Notes under the pieces: generated by a model
Told to the model about the DNA's origin: nothing
What the model saw: the letters and a program-made list of their open reading frames with translations, nothing else
The model's database searches: none
Part shown: piece by piece, positions 34,888-44,204 of the stretch
How positions within the stretch are numbered: the stretch's first letter is position 1
Layout: each line of letters opens with the position of its first letter
Assembly: GCA_016936655.1 (NCBI GenBank)
Contig: JAFGXL010000030.1
Location: 1-64,000, forward strand
Length of the DNA stretch: 64,000 nt
Origin: Nitrospirota bacterium
GTDB lineage: Bacteria > Nitrospirota > Thermodesulfovibrionia > Thermodesulfovibrionales > Dissulfurispiraceae
Reading direction: 5' to 3'
Made by a program: the position numbers and the translations under genes

Positions 34888-36858
34888 GTGCAACATAGAC
34901 ATAGGCATGGACATGAAAAAGATATCGAAAAGATAGCCCTGCTCGGCAATCCCAATGTCGGCAAAAGCGTAATATTCGGCCTGCTAACAGGCAAATATGT
35001 AACCGTATCCAACTATCCAGGTACAACCGTAGAGATAACCAGAAGCAGCATCAACCTCAATAAATCAAGGTATCTGCTGATAGACACCCCGGGAGTCAAC
35101 AGCCTTGTGCCTATGAGTGAAGATGAAAAGGTGACAAGAGACATCCTTCTTAATGAAGAACCCTCCAATGTTGTACAGGTTGGTGACGCAAAAAATCTCA
35201 AACGCACGCTTCTTATAACAATACAGCTTGCTGAAATGGGGATGCCCTCTGTTTTAGCCCTTAATATGGCAGATGAGGCAACGGAAAAAGGCATCTCAAT
35301 AGATATAGGCAAGCTTAAGGAGTTTCTAGGTATTGAAGTAGTCTCCACAATCGCACCTCAAAGAAAGGGGATCAGAGAGTTGAAAGAGGCTATGCTCAAA
35401 CCAAATCTTTCAGCTATAAGACCTAAATACCATCCATCTATAGAATATGCTGCTGCTGACATAGCTGACCTTCTACCTCATGGTCATATATCTAAAAAAT
35501 CACTTGCCTTAATGATACTTTCTGGAGACTGCAGTCTTATGGACTGGATGAAAGATAATCTGGCAGAGCCATCCATCGGACATATTCTATCCATTAAAGA
35601 TAACTGCGAAGCTCAGCTCAAAGGATCAACAGCTCTGCATATAAATAAAGCAAGACTACAATTGGCTGAAAAAATAGCAGACTCTGTAACAACAAAGACC
35701 GGGATAACATCATGGAAGCCTCTGGCGGTTGCTGGTAATCTGAGTATGCATCAAGTGTACGGCATACCTATACTTTTAGCCGTGCTTTATGCTGTTTATC
35801 TCTTTGTAGGTGTTTTCGGAGCAGGCACTCTGGTAGATTTTTTCGAAGAAACGATCTTCGGTCAGTATATAAACCCTTCTGTAACCAAGCTCGCACAGAC
35901 ATTCGTCCCCTGGCAGCTTCTGCAAGATCTTCTTGTAGGCCAGTACGGAATTGTAACCGTGGCTCTCACATATGCGCTGGCTATAATACTGCCTATCACA
36001 ATAACTTTTTTCATAGCGTTCGGCCTGCTTGAGGACAGTGGATATCTGCCTCGACTGGCTATAATGAGCAACCGGTTCTTCAATCTTATGGGACTAAATG
36101 GCAAAGCAGTACTTCCTATGGTGCTTGGACTCGGCTGCGGTACAATGGCAATTATGACAACCAGAATACTAGAAACAAAGCGTGATCGAATAATAACAAC
36201 ATTTCTGCTCGCACTCGCTATACCATGCTCAGCCCAGCTTGGCGTCATACTCGGCATGCTCGGCGCGCTATCCATAAAGGCTGCTATTATTTGGACATCC
36301 TGCATAATAATTGTACTTTTTATATCCGGATTTCTTGCATCAAAAATTGTGATCGGCGGGAAAACAAATTTTTTCCTCGAGATTCCTCCTATCAGAATAC
36401 CCAATATTATGAATATCATAATTAAAACTATAGGAAGAGTTGAATGGTATCTCAAAGAGGCTGTGCCTCTATTCATCCTCGGCACGCTTATACTTTTTAC
36501 ACTCAATGAACTGGATCTTATCAAGCGCATCGAAGCTGCGGCATCCCCAATAGTAGTTAATCTGCTAAGCCTTCCACAGGAGACTACCAGCTCCTTTATA
36601 ATGGGTTTCCTTAGAAGAGACTATGGAGCCGCAGGGCTTTTTGATCTTTCACAAAAAGGGCTTCTAACGCCTGTTCAGTCAATAGTAAGTCTTGTGACAA
36701 TTACTCTGTTTGTGCCCTGCCTTGCAAGTTTTTTTATGATCATAAAAGAGATGGGGATAAAAACAGCGCTTGTGATAATAACAATAGTATTCACACTCGC
36801 AATTATTTACGGTTCAACAATAAATTTAATACTTAACAGTATTAATATAAATCTTTAA
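34888..36858 (+). CDS. Second, diverged FeoB-family GTPase transporter
   Basis: 656 aa, GTG start with GAGGA upstream. The N-terminus is His-rich (HRHRHGH). G motifs are GNPNVGKS, YPGTTVE, DTPG and NMAD. The membrane part keeps LEDSGYLPRLA and ETKRDR but the gate motifs differ from FeoB1: GLGCGTMAIMTTR instead of GFGCNVPAVYATR, and CSAQLGVILG instead of CGARLPVYAL. It is about 80 residues shorter than FeoB1. It is linked to a fur gene 12 nt downstream. It likely moves a divalent metal; whether iron or another metal cannot be told. Confidence 0.85.
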   Translation: MQHRHRHGHEKDIEKIALLGNPNVGKSVIFGLLTGKYVTVSNYPGTTVEITRSSINLNKSRYLLIDTPGVNSLVPMSEDEKVTRDILLNEEPSNVVQVGDAKNLKRTLLITIQLAEMGMPSVLALNMADEATEKGISIDIGKLKEFLGIEVVSTIAPQRKGIRELKEAMLKPNLSAIRPKYHPSIEYAAADIADLLPHGHISKKSLALMILSGDCSLMDWMKDNLAEPSIGHILSIKDNCEAQLKGSTALHINKARLQLAEKIADSVTTKTGITSWKPLAVAGNLSMHQVYGIPILLAVLYAVYLFVGVFGAGTLVDFFEETIFGQYINPSVTKLAQTFVPWQLLQDLLVGQYGIVTVALTYALAIILPITITFFIAFGLLEDSGYLPRLAIMSNRFFNLMGLNGKAVLPMVLGLGCGTMAIMTTRILETKRDRIITTFLLALAIPCSAQLGVILGMLGALSIKAAIIWTSCIIIVLFISGFLASKIVIGGKTNFFLEIPPIRIPNIMNIIIKTIGRVEWYLKEAVPLFILGTLILFTLNELDLIKRIEAAASPIVVNLLSLPQETTSSFIMGFLRRDYGAAGLFDLSQKGLLTPVQSIVSLVTITLFVPCLASFFMIIKEMGIKTALVIITIVFTLAIIYGSTINLILNSININL

Positions 36859-36870
36859 CGGAGCTGGCTA

Positions 36871-37302
36871 ATGGCCCAACAAAAATTCAGGGCTTTTCTT
36901 CTCAGAAAAGGGCTCAAGTTTACAAAAGAACGCTTTGAGATCCTGGATGAAATCATCTTAATCGAAAATCATTTTGATCCTGAAGAACTTTACGATAAAA
37001 TGAAAAAAAAAGGATCAAAGGTCTCACGGGCATCCGTATACAGGACTATTCCCCTGCTTGTTGAGAGCGGGATAATTCAAGAAGTTGAGCGAATATCTAA
37101 ACATACACATTATGAAAAGGTTTTTAATGTGCCTCACCATGACCATTTAATATGCCTCAGGTGCGGAAGTATCACTGAGTTTTTTTCTCTCACACTTGAG
37201 ACACTTCAGTTAGAGATATGCCAAAAAGAAAACTTCAAAAGCGTAAGACACAGCCTCGAGATATTCGGCTATTGTGACAAATGCGCAAAATTGAACAAAT
37301 AA
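36871..37302 (+). CDS. Fur-family metalloregulator
   Basis: 143 aa. An N-terminal winged helix (KFTKERFEILDEI, SRASVYRTIPLLVESGII) is followed by a dimerisation domain with HHDHLICLRCG and a second CxxC (CDKC), the structural zinc site. It is cotranscribed with the second feoB, and it probably acts on the dyads between the two feo units. Fur, Zur and Mur cannot be separated from sequence alone; the iron context favours Fur. Confidence 0.92.
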   Translation: MAQQKFRAFLLRKGLKFTKERFEILDEIILIENHFDPEELYDKMKKKGSKVSRASVYRTIPLLVESGIIQEVERISKHTHYEKVFNVPHHDHLICLRCGSITEFFSLTLETLQLEICQKENFKSVRHSLEIFGYCDKCAKLNK

Positions 37303-37326
37303 CAGAAGGTCAAATATTAATTACCC

Positions 37327-37566
37327 ATGAAGATAATCCTTTTAATAAGCTTCCTTGCCTTTATAATCAATTTGCCGGCAGGCTATCTTCGGAGCCGTTC
37401 AACGAAATATTCTCTTAAATGGTTTGCTTATATACACATGCCAATACCGCTCATTATAGCGGCCAGAATCTTTTCACAGACAGAGTACATATATATACCG
37501 ATATTCATTGTTGCTGCATTTGCAGGACAGCTTATCGGCGGCAAGATAGAGAGATCAGGATGCTGA
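37327..37566 (+). CDS. Small membrane protein of unknown function
   Basis: 79 aa with two to three hydrophobic segments (IILLISFLAFIINLP, IPIFIVAAFAGQLIGG). I do not recognise the family. It begins 24 nt after fur and its end overlaps the start of the alcohol dehydrogenase gene by 7 nt, so it is likely cotranscribed with both. Confidence 0.6.
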   Translation: MKIILLISFLAFIINLPAGYLRSRSTKYSLKWFAYIHMPIPLIIAARIFSQTEYIYIPIFIVAAFAGQLIGGKIERSGC

Positions 37567-38573
37567 CAAGCTTTCTCCTGAGTCCCGGCAAGATCGAACT
37601 TAGAGACATACCTGTGCCAACACCAGGCCGTGGAGAGGTGCTGATAAAAATAAAGGCAGCGCTGACTTGCGGCACTGACCTTAAAGCATTTCTAAGAGGC
37701 CATCCCTTGATACCTATGCCCGGACCTTTTGGGCATGAATTCTCCGGTGTTATAGCAGAAATAGGGGCAGGAGTCATAAAGTTTAAAGAAGGCGATCATG
37801 TAATGTGCGTACATAGTGCGCCATGCGGCTTATGCCAGTACTGCAAAACCGGCAGCTTCAATCTTTGTGAAAATATAATGCAGACAAAAGTTCTCGGGGC
37901 ATTCGCTGAGTACATATTAATACCTGAACATATAGTAAAGCAGAACCTTTTTATAAAACCGCCTTCAATTCCTTTCGAACAGGCTGCCATGATGGAACCG
38001 CTTGCCTGCGTTGTACATGGCGCAAGTCAGCTCAGGGTGGATAAAGACACCACTGCATTAGTAATAGGCAGCGGCCCTATCGGTCTAATGCATCTGGCTG
38101 TCATGAAGATGAAGGGCGCCAAAGTGATAGTAACAGCACGAAACGAAAAGAGACTATCCATAGCAAAACAGCTGGGAGCTGATGTATGCGTGCAGCCGGA
38201 ACTTTTGCGTGATGCTATAAACAACATGACAAACAAACTGGGCACAGATATTGTAATCGAGTGCACTGGCCAGCCTGAAATATGGGAACGCTCAGTAGAC
38301 TATACAAGACGCGGAGGAACTGTTATGCTCTTTGGCGGATGCAAAAAAGGAACCCTAGTCTCCTTTGATACATACAGACTGCATTATGACGAAATCACAC
38401 TAAAAGGCGCATTTCATTTCACTCCGGCTGATGTAGCACATGCAAAAGAGCTTCTCGAAAATGGACTGGATTTATCATCAATAATAACTGGAACCTATCA
38501 GCTCAATGACCTGGAAAAAGCTCTTCTCAGACTAAGCAACAGCGACGGACTAAAATACGCAATAATCCCTTAA
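37560..38573 (+). CDS. Zinc-type medium-chain alcohol dehydrogenase
   Basis: 337 aa from the ATG at 37560, where the family begins (LLSPGKIELRDIPVPTPGRG). It has the catalytic zinc region CGTDLKAF with GHEFSG, the four-Cys structural zinc loop CGLCQYCKTGSFNLC, and the Rossmann motif GSGPIGLMHL. Members oxidise sugars, polyols or threonine; the substrate is unknown. Reading further upstream in this frame gives no family similarity. A paralogue lies at 48971-49999. Confidence 0.88.
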   Translation: MLTSFLLSPGKIELRDIPVPTPGRGEVLIKIKAALTCGTDLKAFLRGHPLIPMPGPFGHEFSGVIAEIGAGVIKFKEGDHVMCVHSAPCGLCQYCKTGSFNLCENIMQTKVLGAFAEYILIPEHIVKQNLFIKPPSIPFEQAAMMEPLACVVHGASQLRVDKDTTALVIGSGPIGLMHLAVMKMKGAKVIVTARNEKRLSIAKQLGADVCVQPELLRDAINNMTNKLGTDIVIECTGQPEIWERSVDYTRRGGTVMLFGGCKKGTLVSFDTYRLHYDEITLKGAFHFTPADVAHAKELLENGLDLSSIITGTYQLNDLEKALLRLSNSDGLKYAIIP

Positions 38574-38591
38574 AAAATCAGACGCTCAAGA

Positions 38592-39158
38592 TCATCGCCA
38601 ATATCTGTAAGGGTAGTACCTCCACCATGGCCTGTATCCAAACGGATAGTCCCATGGATCGTACCAGGGATCATACCAATACGGATACGATCTTAAGTAA
38701 TACTCTGTCCTCTCAGGCCACAAATATATTCCCCTTATCTCAAAAAGAAGGAACTGATAAGGCATCTGCTGTATTACTCCATCCCTGTTCTCGATGTATA
38801 TACCAGCAATTGTGATATCTCTGTCTTTCTTGTAAATAAGGGGATCAAGAATTCCCTTATCTTTTGGGAGCAGCGCCAAAATCCTTCTGTCAGGGCCTCT
38901 TCTGCTGGACAAGTATCCGCGGGAATCTACAGGAGTATAGGCAACTTCAAGAAGAGACCCTTCTTCCACCAGTTTTATATCGGTAATTGTGCCTCCAAGC
39001 AGAAACATCCTGCCCTGATATCCGCTGGAAGATCTAAGCATATTGTCAAAAGGCGGATCAATTGCTGCCTGTTTCATAAGCTCAGGAGCAAATACCGGAG
39101 TGCATGATACAAGGGATAAGAGCAATATATAAAATAACCTGCTGATCTTCATAACCAT
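38592..39158 (-). CDS. Slp-family outer-membrane lipoprotein with aromatic tail
   Basis: 188 aa. The lipoprotein signal ends in LLSLVSC. The Slp-like part follows (YQGRMFLLGGTITDIKLVEEG, VAYTPVDSRGYL, YIENRDG). The last 40 residues are extremely rich in Tyr, Trp and Pro (YPYWYDPWYDPW and onwards). Slp is a starvation- or stress-inducible outer-membrane lipoprotein in enterobacteria. The start at 39158 has AAGGTG upstream; an in-frame GTG at 39167 is also possible. Confidence 0.8.
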   Translation of the reverse strand: MVMKISRLFYILLLSLVSCTPVFAPELMKQAAIDPPFDNMLRSSSGYQGRMFLLGGTITDIKLVEEGSLLEVAYTPVDSRGYLSSRRGPDRRILALLPKDKGILDPLIYKKDRDITIAGIYIENRDGVIQQMPYQFLLFEIRGIYLWPERTEYYLRSYPYWYDPWYDPWDYPFGYRPWWRYYPYRYWR

Positions 39159-39218
39159 CTTTTTCACCTTTTAGACGATGATGACAACCATGGGCTGAAT
39201 CAATATCTTTTACCAGCT

Positions 39219-39488
39219 TCAGATCGAGAACATAGACTCAAGATCATGCCTTGAATAAGCCCTGAAAGCAAGAAGCGTATCTGTCTTTTCAATACCCTCG
39301 ATCTTGAGCAGATGCTCGGTAACCAGTGCGGCAAGGTCATCATTTTTTTCGACACGCACAATAGCGATCAGGTCATAATTACCGCTTACGGAAAAAACCT
39401 CCGATATCTCCTTCATCCCTGCAAGGTACTCTGCAACATCATTAATCTTATGCCTTTCAGCATTTATAAGAATTATTGAGGTGACCAT
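39219..39488 (-). CDS. Stand-alone Lrp/AsnC ligand-binding (RAM) domain protein
   Basis: 89 aa, just the RAM effector domain of Lrp/AsnC regulators (TSIILINAERHKINDVAEYL, SVSGNYDLIAIVRVE, LLKIEGIEKTDTLLAFRAYS) without a helix-turn-helix. Such proteins bind amino acids and may mix with full-length Lrp proteins. It follows the CHASE2 kinase by 19 nt and may be in the same operon. Confidence 0.9.
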   Translation of the reverse strand: MVTSIILINAERHKINDVAEYLAGMKEISEVFSVSGNYDLIAIVRVEKNDDLAALVTEHLLKIEGIEKTDTLLAFRAYSRHDLESMFSI

Positions 39489-39507
39489 AAACTCCCTCCC
39501 TGTGAAA

Positions 39508-41784
39508 TTATATATCCAATGGGAATCTCATTGTAAATATAGAGCCCTTTCCAGGCTCACTCTCTACATTTATGCTGCCTCCCTGCAGTTCGGAAGCATA
39601 CTTAACAAAAGTGAGGCCGAGACCGTGGCCAGCAACATCAGCAGCGCGCTGTGAATGAGCGCGGTAAAACTTATCGAATATTTTATCCAGTATTGTGCTG
39701 TCCATGCCAACGCCCTGATCAGCTATAGTTAACACCAGTTCTTTTGCATCAGCTCTAGCTTTAACATAAATCTCGGATTTTTCATAGCTGTATTTAATCG
39801 CATTTTCAATAATATTCAGCACACACTGTCTGAGCAGGTCTTCGTCAAGCATGATTTGCGGCAGAGGCTGCTGCATATCAAGCTTTATGCTTATGCCTTT
39901 TTTCTGCGCAACAGGATCTGCTGTCATTATTACAGAGTCGAGCAGCAGACCTAAATCAATTGGCCGCTTCTGTACAAGACGCTCTCCTGATTCGAGATGT
40001 GAAAGATCCAGATATGTTGATATGAGGCGGTTCATTCGGTCAGCCTCTCTGTTAATGATAGCGATATACTGTTTTTCTGAATCTTCAGCGTTCATATCCA
40101 GTATATTCGCATATCCCTGAATTGCTGTAAGCGGGGTGCGGAGCTCGTGAGATATAAGCGAGACCATCTCATTTTTCATCATCTCGAGTCTTTTGATCTC
40201 ACTAACATCTGTCAATAAAAAGAGCAGATAGCTTTCGTTCTCAAAAGATATCATCACAGCATCGGCTTTTACATAAAAATCACCGCCCGAGCAGAGTGTA
40301 AAAGATACAGCCTGGCCATGGCTCGATAGCGTCTTAAGTGTATGCATTGTTGAGGAACTGCCCATCACAGAGCTGAACAGAGAGTTAATAAAAGTATCTA
40401 GACCAGAGAGATCCAGTTTTACAGATTTCGCTATTCTGCGGGCCTTGTCATTGGCAATTGCAAGCTGACCTGCGGTTTCAAAAAGCAGTATGCCGCTCAT
40501 TGAGTTGGATATAACCGCATCAGCCAGAGCTTTTTCGAAAAGAAGCTCACGAGTCAGCTTGTCAGCCATCTCGACCTGTGCATTTATGCCGCCTGCTAAA
40601 AGCAGTCCCATTATGCCATAGCCAGACTCTTTATGAACTGTTCCAAGCTGCTTAGCAATATCTTTATATTCGCTGTTAAGCAATGCTGCTGCCTGGTCAA
40701 GCTTAACCATATATGAAACACCGAATACAGATATCGCTGTTGCATAAATAAAAGAGGGTTTGAGCCAAAGATTAAAATAAGCAAACAGCGAGTATGAAAC
40801 AATAAAAATAGCGCCCAGTGTCAGAGTCAACACCAAAAGCGTGCGCATCTCATTTAATCGCATGAAGAGCAAAAATAAAAGCACCATAAAGACAAGAGCA
40901 GCAACAAAACGTAAGGATTCAGGCAGTATTTTAATGCTGTTTTTTAACAAAAGGTTGTTCAGTATATTTGCGTGCAGCTCTATGCTCGACATGCCCCCGC
41001 GCTTGTCGCTTATTGGAGTAAAAAAACGGGTCTGCATAGCATCGGCAGTCAGTCCGATAAGCACAATCTTGTTATTGAAATACGAAACAGGATACATGCC
41101 CTCAACAATCTCGTAGAAGGACAGCTTTTGAAATGTGCCTAACGGTCCAAAGAAATTTATGCTCATCGGATTATATTGATATAATGCATTTATGCTAATC
41201 TGTGACTCTTTAACAGGAACCGGCGTCTGCTCTATTTTTGTTTTTGTAGCAACCTCGTATACTGACGAAGCAAATGAAGAATAGATATTCCCATTAAGAT
41301 AAATAGAGTGGTAGACCTGCCTCACTTTGCCGTCTATATCCTGATCAACATGAACATGACCGGTCTTAACTGGATGAAACATATCCAGCGGAGATACAGG
41401 CGTGATTTCTGACCCTACATATGCTGGCAGAACCACCCTGCCATGCTGCTGTACTGCTCCGGCAAGTATATCATCTTCTGCTGAGGGTTCAGACCATATG
41501 ATATCAAATCCAACCGCCCTGGCAGATGCGGTTCTTGCGAGCAGCTTTGCATAGTAGTTTCTTGGGATCGGCCACTTGCCGTATTTGGCGAGAGTCTTTT
41601 CGTCTATCGCAGCTATAACTATATCGCTGCTTCTTGTCTGCGCGCCGCGCAGCCTGAAGTTAAGATCATAAAAAAAGAGATCAATTCCATTAAATGCACC
41701 CAGAAGCTCCAGTAAAATTACAACTACGGAAGCAGACAGCAGGGCAATAAATGTATTCAAAAAGCTTTTCTTATATCTATCCAT
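39508..41784 (-). CDS. CHASE2-domain sensor histidine kinase
   Basis: About 758 aa. A short cytoplasmic tail and TM (about 10-28) lead into a periplasmic CHASE2 domain (to about 280; RGAQTRSSDIVIAAIDEKTL, GLTADAMQTRFFTP). Three TM helices, a PAS-like region and a HisKA/HATPase core follow (SLISHELRTPLTAIQGYA, NIIENAIKYS, DQGVGMD, GHGLGLTFVKY). The stimulus is unknown. The ATG at 41784 was preferred over a GTG three codons upstream; neither has a good SD. It lies just downstream of a LysM-FecR gene, a frequent partner of CHASE2 proteins, and no response regulator is adjacent. Confidence 0.9.
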   Translation of the reverse strand: MDRYKKSFLNTFIALLSASVVVILLELLGAFNGIDLFFYDLNFRLRGAQTRSSDIVIAAIDEKTLAKYGKWPIPRNYYAKLLARTASARAVGFDIIWSEPSAEDDILAGAVQQHGRVVLPAYVGSEITPVSPLDMFHPVKTGHVHVDQDIDGKVRQVYHSIYLNGNIYSSFASSVYEVATKTKIEQTPVPVKESQISINALYQYNPMSINFFGPLGTFQKLSFYEIVEGMYPVSYFNNKIVLIGLTADAMQTRFFTPISDKRGGMSSIELHANILNNLLLKNSIKILPESLRFVAALVFMVLLFLLFMRLNEMRTLLVLTLTLGAIFIVSYSLFAYFNLWLKPSFIYATAISVFGVSYMVKLDQAAALLNSEYKDIAKQLGTVHKESGYGIMGLLLAGGINAQVEMADKLTRELLFEKALADAVISNSMSGILLFETAGQLAIANDKARRIAKSVKLDLSGLDTFINSLFSSVMGSSSTMHTLKTLSSHGQAVSFTLCSGGDFYVKADAVMISFENESYLLFLLTDVSEIKRLEMMKNEMVSLISHELRTPLTAIQGYANILDMNAEDSEKQYIAIINREADRMNRLISTYLDLSHLESGERLVQKRPIDLGLLLDSVIMTADPVAQKKGISIKLDMQQPLPQIMLDEDLLRQCVLNIIENAIKYSYEKSEIYVKARADAKELVLTIADQGVGMDSTILDKIFDKFYRAHSQRAADVAGHGLGLTFVKYASELQGGSINVESEPGKGSIFTMRFPLDI

Positions 41785-41817
41785 TAAAAACACTGTTCAT
41801 ATTATTAAGCTTGCTTG

Positions 41818-43497
41818 TCATAGCGCCAAGAGCAGTATGAGCAAAGCTCCCCCGATTATTGTAATAAGCTCATAAGGCATTCCCTTTTTCTCTTGCGCTG
41901 GAGGTTTTATTTCAAAACTCTGCGGTTGAGAAAAGTCCCCCTCAAAATCCTTATGATCTATTGATGATGTACGCACAAAATATGTTCCGGGCTCCGTAGG
42001 CTTTTCCAAAGCAACAGATGGCATCACGACTCTCTTGTCAACAAGCACGTTTTTGAAGCTGCTATCCTTTGCCATCTGGAAGTGGTATTGGCTTGCTCTC
42101 TGCACCTTCTGCCATCTAATCTGTATCTCTTTGCCTGTATCATCAGGCTTATCTACAGGAGGGGCTGGCGGCGGCGGAACTACCGTAAAGCTCTGAGTGT
42201 CCGACCATGCTGCTTCATATCCATCCTGCGCTGCGGAACATAGCCTGAAGTAGTATGTTTTATAGTCTAACGGCTTTGTCATGTACTCTGGCTGTTTGAT
42301 GCCGCTTATGTCATTTACAACTTCGGTAAACTCTCTGTCTTCAGCTATCTGGAGATGATATGATACCGCATCTGAGACCTTAAGCCAGCTGAACTCTACA
42401 GTCTTTTGTCTGCTCCTTATCTCAGCCTTGTCAGCAGGAGACTGAGTAAAGGGAGGCACTGGATTAACACGAATCTTAACCTCATAAGGAGCTGATTCCA
42501 TGCCCTCCAGCCCCTGTGCGTCAATAGAGCTGCTGCGCATATAATACAATCCATCCTTAAGCCCTGAAACATTGAGCTTTTCATTAGGTTTAATAACAGC
42601 CTGATGCAGAGGAAACTTAAATTCCATGTCCGATGCTATAACTGCAAAATATTTATCCGCTCCTTCTATCTTTTCAAAACTGATATCAAATGGAATAGAC
42701 TTGAATATTGACTGCAATGAAACAGGTTTTGGCGAGGAAAGCAGCTTTACCGCATTTAAAGGAGGCTCTCCTTTATTCACCAGCGCGCCCTCACCCTGAG
42801 ACAACAATGTATTTTTATTCATAGCGCTAAGCTGTACGACACCTTCAAACACTTCAGATCGTGTAGTTTTTTGATCATCAACTGATGTCCTGAACTCAGT
42901 GCCTTTTACGCCAGCCACTGCTGATGGGGTATGGATCTCAAACCTCGATTCTGTGCCAAGCGCTTTTTTTATTTTAGTTATAATCCTGCCAGTTTCTACA
43001 ATCAGCCTGCGTTCAGTTATGGTCTCACCTCTCTTGCCAGATGCAGCTATACCCACAGTCGTATCAGGTCTTATATAAACAATTGTGCCGTCAGAGTATG
43101 TAAGTTCAGCAGAGCTGCCAGAGCCGGCTGTCCTGATCACAGAGCCTTCAGTCAGCTTTTCGTAAACTGATAGTTTTCTCCAGTCAGATTCGCCTTTGGC
43201 TCGAACCATAGCCTCACCTGAAACGAATGTGACAGTAGATGGATATGGTTCAGGCCTTAAAAGCCTTGAAGGCATAATCAGTTTGTCGCCCGGAAATATT
43301 CTGTATGGTTTTTTTAGGTTATTAACCTTAGCAATTTCAGGCCAGCGGGATGGATCTTCCAGCAGCTTTTTGGAAAGGCCGATAAGCGTGTCGCTCTTTA
43401 TGATTTTTACATCAACAAGTTCTTCAGAACAGAGAAGTAAAGGAATAAACAGAATTATGCAGCTTAACAAAAAAAGAAGCGGAATTTTCTTTAACAT
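41818..43497 (-). CDS. LysM-FecR domain envelope protein with tandem sandwich repeats
   Basis: 559 aa from the ATG at 43497 (AGGAGA SD). Signal peptide at 1-24, a LysM domain about 28-75 (DTLIGLSKKLLEDPSRWPEI), a FecR domain about 90-200 (GSSAELTYSDGTIVYIRPDT), then three or more fibronectin-like repeats (VSDAVSYHLQIAEDREF, VQRASQYHFQMAKDSSF). A hydrophobic C-terminal anchor closes the protein. It likely binds peptidoglycan and faces the periplasm. It is followed by the CHASE2 kinase, a common pairing; a shared signalling role is inference. Confidence 0.87.
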   Translation of the reverse strand: MLKKIPLLFLLSCIILFIPLLLCSEELVDVKIIKSDTLIGLSKKLLEDPSRWPEIAKVNNLKKPYRIFPGDKLIMPSRLLRPEPYPSTVTFVSGEAMVRAKGESDWRKLSVYEKLTEGSVIRTAGSGSSAELTYSDGTIVYIRPDTTVGIAASGKRGETITERRLIVETGRIITKIKKALGTESRFEIHTPSAVAGVKGTEFRTSVDDQKTTRSEVFEGVVQLSAMNKNTLLSQGEGALVNKGEPPLNAVKLLSSPKPVSLQSIFKSIPFDISFEKIEGADKYFAVIASDMEFKFPLHQAVIKPNEKLNVSGLKDGLYYMRSSSIDAQGLEGMESAPYEVKIRVNPVPPFTQSPADKAEIRSRQKTVEFSWLKVSDAVSYHLQIAEDREFTEVVNDISGIKQPEYMTKPLDYKTYYFRLCSAAQDGYEAAWSDTQSFTVVPPPPAPPVDKPDDTGKEIQIRWQKVQRASQYHFQMAKDSSFKNVLVDKRVVMPSVALEKPTEPGTYFVRTSSIDHKDFEGDFSQPQSFEIKPPAQEKKGMPYELITIIGGALLILLLAL

Positions 43498-43631
43498 GTA
43501 GCGTCTCCTATGAAGACAACCGAAATGTCGCTGCCTTTGATAATTATACAAGAGGAAATACTATTCTGCAATTAAGATATTGTTTTTAGTGTATACTTAT
43601 TTCGAAGTACATCACTACGGAGGGTATGAAT

Positions 43632-44135
43632 ATGAAAAAACTGGTTCTTGCTGCAATTCCTCTTATTATCGCTGCACTGCTGTTTACGCCTGCATTGGCA
43701 AAGGCAGAGAATCTTCCGCAAAACTGCATCGAATTTAAGGAAGTAAAGTTCAGCTACATTCCTAAAAACAACTACAAATTCGGCGGTCAAAAAGTATGGC
43801 TGCAGTTCAATAACAACTGCGGAGTTGATCTTGATGTTAATAATTTTGAACTAATCGGTTATATAACAAAAGACAACTCACCACAAAACTGGACACACCA
43901 GTTTGCAGCAGCGCTCTTTCCTGTAAAAGCCGGGGCTGTAGGCACAATAGCTGCTAATTATACTGCAAAAGACGCCACATTCCTTCGCATTGTTATAAGA
44001 AAAGACAGCAAGGTGCTTGGTGAAAAAGTTTTTGAGCCAAAAGATTTTGATAAAATGAGAGCTGTAACTCAAACAAAAAGCAAAGTGCTAGACAAGTCTC
44101 CTTTGCAACCCAAAGATCTTCCGAGATTGAAATAA
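43632..44135 (+). CDS. Exported protein of unknown function
   Basis: 167 aa. The signal peptide ends near AKAEN (about residue 24). The mature part is a small beta-rich domain with two Cys (NCIEF and NNCGV) and a Lys-rich C-terminal tail. I do not recognise the family. The ATG at 43632 fits the GGAGGG SD at 8 nt better than the ATG at 43626, which is too close. It is divergent from the LysM-FecR gene. Confidence 0.75.
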   Translation: MKKLVLAAIPLIIAALLFTPALAKAENLPQNCIEFKEVKFSYIPKNNYKFGGQKVWLQFNNNCGVDLDVNNFELIGYITKDNSPQNWTHQFAAALFPVKAGAVGTIAANYTAKDATFLRIVIRKDSKVLGEKVFEPKDFDKMRAVTQTKSKVLDKSPLQPKDLPRLK

Positions 44136-44147
44136 CAGACAGACAAA

Positions 44148-44184
44148 AATAGGGCAAGAGAATAATCAGATCTCTTGCCCTATT
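44148..44184 (-). terminator. Rho-independent terminator of the DUF4282 gene
   Basis: A perfect 13-bp stem (AATAGGGCAAGAG, 44148-44160, and its complement 44172-44184) with an 11-nt loop and a U-run on the minus strand. It can also stop plus-strand transcripts from 44135, though without a U-run in that direction. Confidence 0.85.
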
Positions 44185-44204
44185 AAAAAACATATCAACT
44201 GTTG

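Noticed and set aside
37419-37559. N-terminal extension of the alcohol dehydrogenase
   Set aside because: The extension is in a different frame over the small membrane gene, has no family similarity, and the ATG at 37560 starts exactly where the family begins.
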